A stretch of 64,000 bases of DNA, taken from contig JAXDJV010000002.1 of the NCBI GenBank assembly GCA_034667465.1, forward strand, positions 496,001 to 560,000. The letters run 5' to 3'. Position numbers and translations under genes: made by a program. The notes beneath the pieces are model-generated. The model worked only from the letters and a program-made list of their open reading frames with translations, ran no database searches and was not told the origin of the DNA. The first letter of the stretch is position 1; each line of letters starts with the position of its first letter. Source of the stretch: JAOBAU01 sp034667465. Its GTDB lineage: Bacteria; Acidobacteriota; Thermoanaerobaculia; Gp7-AA8. This document shows, in pieces, positions 9,019-17,381 of this stretch.

Positions 9019-9981
9019 ATGAGCAAAAAACGCATCGGAATCCTCTTCGGCCAGGAAGACACGTTCCCATGGGCGCTGATCGACGCGATCAATGAGCGCG
9101 GCGGCGATGAGATCGACGCCGGCCCGGTCGAGATCTCATATCTGAAAGACGACGGCGTCTTTCCCTACTCGCTGATCCTCGATCGGATCTCGCACGAAGT
9201 GCTGTTCTATCGCACGTATCTGAAGTGCGCGGCGGCGTCCGGCGTAAAGATCGTCAACAACCCGATCTGGTGGTCGGCCGACGACAAGTTCTTCGACAAC
9301 CTCGTCGCCAAAGCGGCCAACGTCGCCGTGCCGCGCACGGTGCTGCTGCCGCACAAAGAATATCCGCCGAACACCGACGCGAAATCGTTCCGCAACATGC
9401 GCTTCGTGAACTGGGACGAGGTCTTCACATACCTCGGCTTCCCGATCTTCATGAAGCCGGCATATGGCGGCGGCTGGAAAGACGTTTACAAGTGCGACAA
9501 CACCGCGGAGTTTTTTGCCGCGTACGACCAGACGCGCGACCTGACGATGATGGCGCAGGAAGCGATCGACTTCACGGCGTACTACCGCTGCTACGTGCTC
9601 GGCCGCAATCGCGTCCGCATCATGATGTACGACCCGAAGCAGCCGCATCACCTCCGCTACGTCGCGAACTACCACACGCCGCCGGAGCTCGAAGCGCGCA
9701 TCAAGCGCGACGCCATCGCGCTTTGCGAGGGACTCGGCTACGACATGAACACGGTCGAGTTCGCGCTGCGCGACGGCATCCCGTACGCGATCGACTTCAT
9801 GAACTGCGCGCCGGACGCCGATCGCGCGTCGGTCGGTGACGAGAACTTCGAGTGGATGGTCTCGAACATGGCCGAGGTGCTGATCGAGATCGTGAAGTCG
9901 GGACGCAAGCTCGAACTGACTGGCAACTGGCCGACTGTAATGAAGACGGAGAAGCCGATCGACGAGCCAATCACGGCATAA
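9019..9981 (+). CDS. ATP-grasp amide ligase
   Basis: 320 residues. The ATP-grasp fold is supported by the lysine in PIFMKPAYGGGW (K146), a second conserved block MMAQEAID, and the metal-binding end motif YAIDFMNCAPDADR (D259, N262). ATP-grasp ligases activate a carboxylate as acyl-phosphate and join it to an amine or thiol. The N-terminal 100 residues (RIGILFGQEDTFPWAL) form the preATP-grasp domain. First gene of a run in which each next start touches or nearly touches the previous stop. Related proteins are RimK/glutathione-synthetase-like; the true substrate cannot be read from sequence. Confidence 0.87.
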   Translation: MSKKRIGILFGQEDTFPWALIDAINERGGDEIDAGPVEISYLKDDGVFPYSLILDRISHEVLFYRTYLKCAAASGVKIVNNPIWWSADDKFFDNLVAKAANVAVPRTVLLPHKEYPPNTDAKSFRNMRFVNWDEVFTYLGFPIFMKPAYGGGWKDVYKCDNTAEFFAAYDQTRDLTMMAQEAIDFTAYYRCYVLGRNRVRIMMYDPKQPHHLRYVANYHTPPELEARIKRDAIALCEGLGYDMNTVEFALRDGIPYAIDFMNCAPDADRASVGDENFEWMVSNMAEVLIEIVKSGRKLELTGNWPTVMKTEKPIDEPITA

Positions 9982-11102
9982 TGACGGACATGGCCGACCC
10001 AACCTTCACTCTCGGGATCGAAGAAGAGTTTCAGGTCGTCGATCCACAAACCAGAGAGCTCAAATCTCACATCCAGGAGATGTTCGCCGAGGGTGAGAAA
10101 AGGCTGAAGGACGAGATCAAACGGGAGATGCACGATCCCGTTATCGAAGTCGGCACGCCGATTTGCCGCGACATCGCGCACGCACGCCGCGAAGTGACGC
10201 GGCTGCGCGGCGAGATCATCCGCCTCGCGCGCGAAAACGGTTTGCGCATCGCCGCGGCCGGAACGCATCCGATCTCGCATTGGAAAGAAGTGTCGATCAC
10301 CGACGCTCCGCGTTACGACCAGATCGTTTACGACCTGCAGATGGTCGCTCGCGCGAACCTGATCTTCGGTCTGCACGTTCACGTCGCCATCGAAGACCTC
10401 GAGACGCGCGTGCAGATCATGAATGCGGCGCGCTACTTCCTGCCGCACATCTTCGCGCTCTCCGTGAACTCACCGTTCTGGTGCGGCTCGAACACCGGCT
10501 GGAAAAGCTATCGCGCGAAAGTGTTCGAACGTTTCCCGCGCACCGGCCTGCCCGACTACTTCCGCACCAAGTCCGAGTTCGAGCAGTACGTCAACACGCT
10601 CATCGCCACGAACTCGATCGACAACGCCAAGAAGATCTGGTGGGACGTGCGGCCGCATCCGTTCTTCCCGACGCTCGAGTACCGCATCTGCGACGTGCCG
10701 CTGCGCGTCGATGAAACCGTTTGCTTCGCCGCGCTTTTCCAGGCGATCACGGTCAAGCTCTACAAGCTCTACAAACAGAACCTCAGCTGGCGCCTCTATC
10801 GCCGTTCTCTGCTGCACGAGAACAAAGCGCGCGCGGCTCGGTTCGGCACCGAAGGAAAGCTGATCGATTTCGGCAAGAGCGAGGAAGTGCCGTTCGCGGT
10901 GCTGCTCGAAGAACTGCTCGAGTTCATCGATGACGTCGTCGACGATCTTGGCTCGCGCAAAGAAGTCGAGTACGCGCGGCAACTCGTTCCAAAGAACACC
11001 GGCGCGGACCGCCAGCTGCGCGTTTTCGAGGAGACGAAGGACCTGCGTGCCGTCGTCGACTACATCATCAACGAAACGGAGCACGGCATCCCGCTTGCGT
11101 AA
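9981..11102 (+). CDS. Glutamate-cysteine ligase-like carboxylate-amine ligase (YbdK/GCS2 family)
   Basis: 373 residues, the usual YbdK length. Family motifs seen: LGIEEEFQ near the N-terminus (metal-binding glutamates), DPVIEVGTP, RIAAAGTHP, the HVHV histidines and a conserved WWDVRPHP/LEYRICD block. GCS2 enzymes make a gamma-glutamyl or related amide bond using ATP. The ATG at 9981 shares one base with the stop of the ATP-grasp gene (TAATG), indicating coupling; an internal ATG at 9990 is the alternative. Glutathione synthesis is possible in principle, but the two extra partners downstream argue for a dedicated small-molecule pathway. Confidence 0.9.
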   Translation: MTDMADPTFTLGIEEEFQVVDPQTRELKSHIQEMFAEGEKRLKDEIKREMHDPVIEVGTPICRDIAHARREVTRLRGEIIRLARENGLRIAAAGTHPISHWKEVSITDAPRYDQIVYDLQMVARANLIFGLHVHVAIEDLETRVQIMNAARYFLPHIFALSVNSPFWCGSNTGWKSYRAKVFERFPRTGLPDYFRTKSEFEQYVNTLIATNSIDNAKKIWWDVRPHPFFPTLEYRICDVPLRVDETVCFAALFQAITVKLYKLYKQNLSWRLYRRSLLHENKARAARFGTEGKLIDFGKSEEVPFAVLLEELLEFIDDVVDDLGSRKEVEYARQLVPKNTGADRQLRVFEETKDLRAVVDYIINETEHGIPLA

Positions 11103-11112
11103 TTCGCTCGAA

Positions 11113-12096
11113 ATGAACAGTCTCGACATCCACCAGCCGTCCGATTTCTTCGAGTACGTGAGGCTCGAGAATTCGGTACCGGAACGCCGCGACGATCGCA
11201 TCGACGTCGCGCTGCTCGACATGAATCATTCGTGGCCGAACGTCGGTCACGATTCGCTGATCCATGCGATCGCGGAAGGCGCCGAGTCGTATCGCGAAGA
11301 GCTCGCCGGCGCAGGCGTGAAGGTACGCGTGCTTTCGTACGACGTGCGCCGCCGTCTGCTCGTGCCTGAGTCGCCGAACGGACGCTTCCGGCTGTACGTC
11401 GGAACCGGCGGTCCCGGCCATCTCGATCCGCGTCTCAACGACGGCGTGTCGGAGTTCAGCCAGGGAATCAGCGAAGAAGCGACGTGGGAAGCGCCGCTGT
11501 TCCGGCTCTTCGACGCCATTCAGAAACACAAAGAAGCATCGCTCCTCGCGATCTGCCATTCGTTCGGCCTGGTCTGCCGCTGGAGCGGCGTCGCGCGTCC
11601 GGAACTGCGCGCGGAGAAGAGCTCCGGGATGCCGCTCAACCGGCTGACGGATGAAGGCGTTGCGCATCCGTTCTTCCGCGAGTTCGTGAAAGAGCTCGGC
11701 GATCACCGGCACTTCCGCGTCGTCGACAACCGGCTCTTCGATCTCTGCCTCGAAAACCTCGGCAGCTCCACGCCGATCGCCACCGAACACGAAAACAGCA
11801 GCGCGCTGACGATGGTCGAGCTGGCGCGACACGCCGACGGAACTCCGCGCATGCTCGGCGTCAATCATCATCCGGAGATCGTCGACCGCGAGCACATCCT
11901 CGCCGTCCTCGCCGAAAAGCGCGCGCACGGCGACGTTTCCGAGAAGTGGTACCGCGAACGCGCCGAAACGATGTCGGAGCTCTTCCACGGCGAGCGCGAA
12001 CGACAGAGCAGAGTGACGTCGCAGTTCACGCTGCTCGAACCGATCCGCCGTCACATCGGCCGGCTGGTCATGGAGCGTTGTTCCGTTACGTCGTGA
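11113..12096 (+). CDS. Class I glutamine amidotransferase-like protein
   Basis: 327 residues. The GATase-1 triad is visible: nucleophile Cys148 in LLAICHSFG, an oxyanion-type TGGPGH loop at 98-103 and His252/His253 with Glu255 in NHHPE. Such domains release ammonia from glutamine or hydrolyse gamma-glutamyl amides. There is no fused synthetase domain, so it must work with a separate partner, most simply one of the neighbouring ligases. The ATG at 11113 follows the ligase stop by ten bases. A 40-residue N-extension precedes the domain, and about 60 charged residues follow it. Its role as ammonia donor or gamma-glutamyl hydrolase is undecided. Confidence 0.85.
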   Translation: MNSLDIHQPSDFFEYVRLENSVPERRDDRIDVALLDMNHSWPNVGHDSLIHAIAEGAESYREELAGAGVKVRVLSYDVRRRLLVPESPNGRFRLYVGTGGPGHLDPRLNDGVSEFSQGISEEATWEAPLFRLFDAIQKHKEASLLAICHSFGLVCRWSGVARPELRAEKSSGMPLNRLTDEGVAHPFFREFVKELGDHRHFRVVDNRLFDLCLENLGSSTPIATEHENSSALTMVELARHADGTPRMLGVNHHPEIVDREHILAVLAEKRAHGDVSEKWYRERAETMSELFHGERERQSRVTSQFTLLEPIRRHIGRLVMERCSVTS

Positions 12097-12163
12097 AGCG
12101 CGCGCGGCGAGATCGCTGGCTGATCGCGCTTCCGCACGTGTGGGCGGTACACTTCGGCTTCTC

Positions 12164-13363
12164 ATGGAACCGCGCTACCGCGACGCTTTCAATTCGCAGA
12201 TCACGAACGAGCGCTACGCCTGGTACATTCGTCAACTCGAAACGCGGCTCGACTGTCGCTTCGAGTTCCGACTCGCGGAGTCGCCGGTGTTCCTGCCGGA
12301 GTCATTCCGCGCGAAGATCATCGACGCCGCGAACGCGGTCGTCGCGCAACTCTCCGAACCGTCGCGTCTCGACAGGATGCGCCGCGCGATTCCGGAACGC
12401 TGGGACACGCCCGGGATGGATTCGCTTCCCAGCTTCACGCAGGTCGATTTCGCGGTCGTCCGTGAAAACGGCGAGCTCGTTCCGAAGCTGATCGAGCTGC
12501 AGGGATTTCCGTCGCTGACGTCGCTGCAGGTCGTGCAGCGCGATGCATGGAACGACACGCTGCAGCAGATGAACGGTCTCGATCGCGACTGGTCATGCTG
12601 GTACTCCGGCCTCTCGCGCGACGCGTTCCTCGATCTCGCGCGACGGACGATCGTCGGTCGTCACGATCCGCACGAAGTGATCCTGATGGATCTCGATCCA
12701 CCGACGCAGAAAACGTATCCCGATTTCGCCGCGACGAAATTGCTATTCGACGTCGACCCTGTCGATCCGACGGCGCTGTCGAAACGCGGCAACAAGCTCT
12801 ACCGCGGCGAGACGCAGATCAAACGCATTTACAACCGCGTCGTTTTCGATGAGCTGCTGAAGAAAGGGACGGAGCTGCCGTTCGATTTTCGCGACGACCT
12901 CGACGTCGAATGGGCGCCGCATCCGAACTGGTACTGGGTCTGGTCGAAGTACTCACTGCCGTTTCTCGATCATCCGTCCGTGCCGCGCGCAACGTTCGTT
13001 TCCGAATTCACCGATGTGCCGGACGACTTCGCGAAGCGCTACGTGCTGAAGCCGCTCTTCTCGTTCGCCGGCGGCGGCGTGAACGTCGAGCCGACCGCGG
13101 CCGATCTCGCTGCGATTCCTGGCGACGAGCGCGACAAATGGTGCGTGCAGGAAAAGATCGAGTACGAGCCGGCGCTACGTGCGGTCGACGGCGGCGGCGT
13201 GAAGATCGAGATCCGGATGATGTTCCTTCGTCCCGACAACGAGCCGCGGCCGATCCTCGCGCAGAACCTCGTGCGTCTTTCGCGCGGCAAAATGCTCGGC
13301 GTCGACTTCAACAAAGACTTCACCTGGGTCGGTTCGTCAATTGCACTCTCGCCGCATTCGTGA
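12164..13363 (+). CDS. ATP-grasp-like protein, probably circularly permuted
   Basis: 399 residues from the ATG at 12164. Visible motifs: QVDFAVVRENGELVPKLIELQG (only the core VDFAVV and IELQG are diagnostic), the glycine-rich KPLFSFAGGGVNV near residue 300, and WCVQEKIEYEP followed by KIEIRMMF. The acidic metal-binding block comes before the glycine-rich nucleotide loop, the reverse of the standard order, as in glutathionylspermidine-synthase-type permuted ATP-grasp proteins. Inference: a second ligation step in the same pathway. A GTG at 12140 could extend the protein by eight residues, but the ATG starts at the conserved-looking MEPRYRDAFN. Its stop overlaps the next gene by four bases (GTGA). 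Confidence 0.7.
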   Translation: MEPRYRDAFNSQITNERYAWYIRQLETRLDCRFEFRLAESPVFLPESFRAKIIDAANAVVAQLSEPSRLDRMRRAIPERWDTPGMDSLPSFTQVDFAVVRENGELVPKLIELQGFPSLTSLQVVQRDAWNDTLQQMNGLDRDWSCWYSGLSRDAFLDLARRTIVGRHDPHEVILMDLDPPTQKTYPDFAATKLLFDVDPVDPTALSKRGNKLYRGETQIKRIYNRVVFDELLKKGTELPFDFRDDLDVEWAPHPNWYWVWSKYSLPFLDHPSVPRATFVSEFTDVPDDFAKRYVLKPLFSFAGGGVNVEPTAADLAAIPGDERDKWCVQEKIEYEPALRAVDGGGVKIEIRMMFLRPDNEPRPILAQNLVRLSRGKMLGVDFNKDFTWVGSSIALSPHS

Positions 13364-13998
13364 GAGCTGAGATCGAGACAGCCGCGCCGCTGATTCCGCC
13401 GCGTCCGACGATCAACAAACTCCGCGCTGTCGCCGCGGAATGCAAAGCGTGTCATCTCTGGAAGCTCGGCACGCAGACGGTGTTCGGCGAAGGACGGCAG
13501 ACGTCGATGATCATGTTCGTCGGCGAACAGCCGGGCAATTCCGAAGATCTCGAAGGTCGTCCGTTCGTCGGTCCGGCCGGCGGTCTGCTCGATCGCGCAC
13601 TCGAAGAAGCAGGCATCGATCGCTCGCGCGTTTACGTGACGAACGTCGTGAAGCATTTCAAGTGGGAGCCGCGCGGCAAACGCCGCATCCACAAGAAACC
13701 GAACGGCGCCGAGATCACCGCATGCCGTCCGTGGCTCGATGCCGAGATTCGCGTCGTGAAACCGCGCGCCATCATCTGTCTCGGCGCCACCGCCGCGCAG
13801 GCGCTGATCGGACCGAAGTTCAAGGTGTCGCTGCAGCGCGGAAAGTTCGTCGAGTCGCCGCTCGCGGAGTTCGTGACCGCGACCGTGCATCCGTCGTCGA
13901 TTCTTCGCGCGACGAGCGATGAAGCGCGGCGGATGGAGACGCAGGAGTTCATCGATGATCTGCGGAAGATCGCGAAAGCGTTGTCATCCCGAGCGTAG
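13360..13998 (+). CDS. udgX: UdgX-type uracil-DNA glycosylase
   Basis: 212 residues. Motifs: GEQPG at 55-59, GRPFVGPAGGLLDRA, the extra loop GKRRIHKKP with His111, and HPSSILR at 177-183. The KRRIH loop marks the UdgX branch, in which that histidine attacks the deoxyribose after uracil release and leaves the enzyme covalently bound to DNA. Cys28, Cys31, Cys122 and Cys140 fit the family's iron-sulfur ligand pattern. Start GTG at 13360 overlaps the previous stop (GTGA), so it is translationally coupled to the permuted ATP-grasp gene, an unexpected partner. The stop codon TAG lies inside repeat copy 2, so the last residues (LSSRA) come from the repeat. Confidence 0.92.
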   Translation: MRAEIETAAPLIPPRPTINKLRAVAAECKACHLWKLGTQTVFGEGRQTSMIMFVGEQPGNSEDLEGRPFVGPAGGLLDRALEEAGIDRSRVYVTNVVKHFKWEPRGKRRIHKKPNGAEITACRPWLDAEIRVVKPRAIICLGATAAQALIGPKFKVSLQRGKFVESPLAEFVTATVHPSSILRATSDEARRMETQEFIDDLRKIAKALSSRA

Positions 13999-14069
13999 CG
14001 AGGGATCCGGGCGGGCGGGGCACGCCGGCGCGCGCCACCGCCCGGATCCCTCGCTACGCTCGGGATGAC
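13983..14069. repeat. Large inverted repeat, family A copy 2 (likely bidirectional terminator)
   Basis: Perfect 32-base arms at 13983-14014 and 14038-14069 around a 23-base GC-rich centre, nearly identical in the outer arms to the copy at 8179-8267. It lies between convergent genes. The left arm encodes the last codons and TAG stop of the UdgX gene, and the last base of the right arm is part of the stop codon of the gene on the other strand. Confidence 0.92.
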
Positions 14070-17000
14070 TAGCGGAGTCCGCGGTCGATCGCCATCGGTT
14101 CGCCGGCCAGCCACTCTTCGTAGTCGTCGACGGCGCGGTCGTAATCGCGAAGGTTCGACTTCGAGTAACAGTCGCGACGCAATTTCAGCAGCCAGTCGCG
14201 CCACGGCACGTCAGGCTCGAGCGCTTTCAACGCCGCGACCGTATGCGGTCCGCAACCTTCCGCTTCGCGCGCGGTAGCGACGAGATAAACGCCACGCGCG
14301 TCCCACCACTGACCGGCGGCATACGGCTGCGCGAGCGCGTCGAACAACGCCGGACCTGTGCTGCGATCGGCGCGCACGACGTACGGAACGGCATCGAGCG
14401 TCCGCCCCATCAGATTCTGCGAGGGCCATGGATTCGTTCGATAGGCGACGAGCGCGCTTCGCAGGTACGCAGCAGCTTCGACCGGCTTCGATTGATGCTC
14501 GCGCAGACGCGCCATCAGAGCGTCGGCTTCGATCGGCTGAAACTGCCGCAGCACCTTGATGTACGGAATCGCCAGCTCGTCGGTCGATGCCGCGAGCGTC
14601 TCCGCGACCGCCGCAAGCTCCGCGGTGTTCGCCGGCTTCCAGCGATATGTCTTCCACTCGTGACCGGCGGCGGTCAGGTCGCCCTTCTCGTACAGGATCG
14701 CCATCTGCTTCCGCGAACGCTCTTCCTGCGTCGGCGCGGGCGAAAGCACGTTGATGTACGGAATCGAGGCGCGCTGCTGCATCACGAGATTCCAGTCGAT
14801 CGCGCCGCGTAACAACGCAGGGCGATATGCGTTGCGCTGCTGCGCGAGCATGACGAGCCTGGCGATGCTGAACTTCGACGTTGAGCCGACCGCGCGCGCG
14901 AAACCGAATTCGATCGGCGTACGGTCGTCGGTGTTGATCTCTTCTTCCGCTTTCGCGAACGCGGTCGCGAGCGCGTCATCGGCCACGAAGTGCGAGAGGA
15001 ATCCCTCGACGCTCTCGACGCGCCACGTGTACGACATCGCGCTGCGATACGGCTCCTGCGCGAGGCGCTGCCGCAGAACGTCGGCGTCGTACACGATCGC
15101 GTCGTGCGATGCGACGAGCAGCAGATCGCCGTTCGCCGTCTGCCACGTCTGCACGTTCGCGTAGACGCGCTTCATCGTCGCGTAAATCGTGCGCACCGTC
15201 TGCGCGTCGACTTCGTACGCCTGCACCCACTGCAGAAAAATACCGCCGCGATTCAGGCGACACGACGCCGCTTCGTAGAACTCGCGCGTGAAGAGACTGG
15301 CGATGCCGGCGCGATACGGATTCGACGGCTCGGAAAAGATGATGTCGTATTGGCGATTGCTGGTGACCAGCACCTCGCGCGCATCGCCGATCGAGATGTG
15401 CACCTTCGGGTTTTCGAGCACCTGATGATTCACCGGCGCGCACGCTTTGGCGACGTCGATCACTGCCGGCTCGAGCTCGACGACGTCGACGCTCTGCATC
15501 GTCGGAACCGCGCCGAGCCAGCCGGCGGTGCTGCCGGTGCCGAGGCCGATCACGAGCGCCGCCTGCGGCTTCGGATGCAGGACCGCGCCAATGAGTCCGG
15601 TCATGACCTGCGTTCCGTCGTCGGAGCGCGCGCTGCCGTCTGCTTTGCCGTTGATGATGAAACCGTAATCGTCGGCGTCGACGAGCGCGACGCTGCTTTC
15701 GCGGCCGTCGGCGTCCCATACGACCGTCCGGCGCATGCGGCTCATCCAGTCGCGCGTTTCGTTGCTCGCGGAGAGTTGCGGCGCGCGTCCCGCGCCGATG
15801 CCGCCGTGACGCCAGACGGCGGTCGGTCCGACGGTCGAGAGTCCTGCGATCGCGAGCGCGGCGGCGAGCGCGGCAAACGACGACATCGCGATCGAGCGCT
15901 CGCGAATCGCATAAACGATCGACAGCACGCCGAGCGCGGCAAGCAGCACGATCACGAGTCGCCAGCAACCGGGCGCGGAAAGCAGCGGCAGCAGTCCGAA
16001 GCCGCCGGCGAGTGAGCCGGCGATTGCACCGATCGTGTTCCACGCATACGCGGAGCCGACCTGACGGCCGACGTCGCGCCGTCCGCTGCCGAGCAGCGCG
16101 ATGAGCAGCGGGAACTGAATGCCGGAGATGAACGCGGCCGGGAACACGGCGACCATCGTGATCAGCGTCCACGCGATGACGTGTCCCGGAAAGCCGAGCG
16201 GCGCGAGTGAGCGGAGATAGTTGGAAGTGAGCGCGAGACGATCGCCGAGTGCGAACGGCATCGCGATCGCGGCCGCTTCGAGCGAGCAGGTGAGCGCGAA
16301 CGCGCCGGCCGTCGCGTTGCCGCGCCGGCCGCTCCAGAACGAATACGCCGCGCCGCCGGTACCGATGCCGAGGAGCGCGATGGCGAGAATCAATCCAAAG
16401 GTGAACGTCGAGCCGCCGAGGATCGGCGCGAGCATCCGATACCAGACGAGCTCCATCAGCAGAAACGCGAAGCCGACCGTGAGCGACGCGCCGAGCACGA
16501 CGCGCGGCGGCATCGCGGGCGCGACGAGCAGCTCGTTCGTTTCTTCGTCGTGAACTGTTCCACGACCTGCAATGCTGCGCGCCGCGACGGCGACGAGCAG
16601 GTTGAGCAGCACAGCGATCAGCAGCGTCTTGCGATTGCCGAACGTCTCGAGGAGAAAGAAGGTCGAGAGGATCGTGCCGGTGACGGCACCGAGAGTGTTC
16701 GTCGCGTAAAGCAGCGCGAGCTTGCGGCGGCCGTCGTCGTCACTCGTTTCGACGGCGCGCGCGGCGGCCGGCAGCGTGCCGCCCATCAACAGCGTCGGAA
16801 TGCCGAGGATCAGCGTCGAGAGAAGCAGGCGAACGATCGTCGCGAGTCCGAGGCCGAGCTGAATCGACCCGCCGAGCACCAGGTAGATTTTCGCGACGCC
16901 GAAGAGCAACAGTGGAGAGATCGCGGCGGAGAGCGCGATGAAGAACTCGAGCTTCGCGTAGAAGGCGAGGGGATTTTGCTGCGCATCGGCGCGACGGCCG

Positions 17001-17176
17001 AGGAGCGCGCTGCCGAGACCGAGCCCGGCCATGAAAATCGCAAGCACCGCGGCGGTCGCCGACGTCGACGCGCCGAAGATCAATCGAAACTGCCGGAGCC
17101 AGACCGTCTGATAGACGAGTGCGCAAAAGCCCGACCCGAAGAGCAGCGTTCCGACTTTCCACGTATCGCGCGTCAT
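14069..17176 (-). CDS. Polytopic membrane protein fused to spermidine-synthase-like domain
   Basis: 1035 residues. The first 460 or so form about a dozen hydrophobic helices, beginning LLFGSGFCALVYQTVWLRQF, a hallmark of the membrane-bound spermidine-synthase-like family. Next comes a class I methyltransferase-fold domain resembling spermidine synthase: nucleotide loop LVIGLGTGSTAGWLG near 543, acidic VDVVELEPAV, IGDAREVL and the FSEPSNPYRAG block. The final 250 residues are soluble and helix-rich, perhaps TPR-like. Despite the name, polyamine synthesis is unproven for such fusions. The gene stands alone, convergent with udgX and divergent from recA. Confidence 0.83.
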   Translation of the reverse strand: MTRDTWKVGTLLFGSGFCALVYQTVWLRQFRLIFGASTSATAAVLAIFMAGLGLGSALLGRRADAQQNPLAFYAKLEFFIALSAAISPLLLFGVAKIYLVLGGSIQLGLGLATIVRLLLSTLILGIPTLLMGGTLPAAARAVETSDDDGRRKLALLYATNTLGAVTGTILSTFFLLETFGNRKTLLIAVLLNLLVAVAARSIAGRGTVHDEETNELLVAPAMPPRVVLGASLTVGFAFLLMELVWYRMLAPILGGSTFTFGLILAIALLGIGTGGAAYSFWSGRRGNATAGAFALTCSLEAAAIAMPFALGDRLALTSNYLRSLAPLGFPGHVIAWTLITMVAVFPAAFISGIQFPLLIALLGSGRRDVGRQVGSAYAWNTIGAIAGSLAGGFGLLPLLSAPGCWRLVIVLLAALGVLSIVYAIRERSIAMSSFAALAAALAIAGLSTVGPTAVWRHGGIGAGRAPQLSASNETRDWMSRMRRTVVWDADGRESSVALVDADDYGFIINGKADGSARSDDGTQVMTGLIGAVLHPKPQAALVIGLGTGSTAGWLGAVPTMQSVDVVELEPAVIDVAKACAPVNHQVLENPKVHISIGDAREVLVTSNRQYDIIFSEPSNPYRAGIASLFTREFYEAASCRLNRGGIFLQWVQAYEVDAQTVRTIYATMKRVYANVQTWQTANGDLLLVASHDAIVYDADVLRQRLAQEPYRSAMSYTWRVESVEGFLSHFVADDALATAFAKAEEEINTDDRTPIEFGFARAVGSTSKFSIARLVMLAQQRNAYRPALLRGAIDWNLVMQQRASIPYINVLSPAPTQEERSRKQMAILYEKGDLTAAGHEWKTYRWKPANTAELAAVAETLAASTDELAIPYIKVLRQFQPIEADALMARLREHQSKPVEAAAYLRSALVAYRTNPWPSQNLMGRTLDAVPYVVRADRSTGPALFDALAQPYAAGQWWDARGVYLVATAREAEGCGPHTVAALKALEPDVPWRDWLLKLRRDCYSKSNLRDYDRAVDDYEEWLAGEPMAIDRGLR

Positions 17177-17381
17177 GGCAAATCGGCGCGCAGGATACTA
17201 CTGGCTGTGGAATTGAAGGCCGAACATGCGCATTTTTCCGCCCTTTCTGCTGTTTTCATGGCCATCGAAAAGAGCGGGCGGTAAACTCTCTTCAGCACAC
17301 GAATGCCTGACGATCCCACTCCGTTTCGCCACTCCTCCGGCGACCACGTTCTTATCTCTTCCTGGATGAAGGAGCAGCCTC
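17177..17381. other. Divergent intergenic region upstream of recA
   Basis: 205 bases without a gene between two divergent starts. It should hold promoters for recA and for the membrane fusion gene. It contains pyrimidine-rich stretches (TTTTTCCGCCCTTTCTGCTGTTTTC around 17232) but no palindrome I can call a LexA box. The only clear signal is AAGGAG at 17369-17374, seven bases before the recA ATG. Confidence 0.5.

Noticed and set aside
12140..12166. GTG at 12140 as start of the permuted ATP-grasp gene
   Set aside because: The extra eight residues are not family-like and no ribosome-binding site is seen; the ATG at 12164 is preferred, though both remain possible.
17177..17381. LexA/SOS box upstream of recA
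   Set aside because: No GAAC-N4-GTTC or CGAACRNRYGTTYG-type palindrome could be found by eye; GAACATGCGCAT near 17222 is only partly symmetric.
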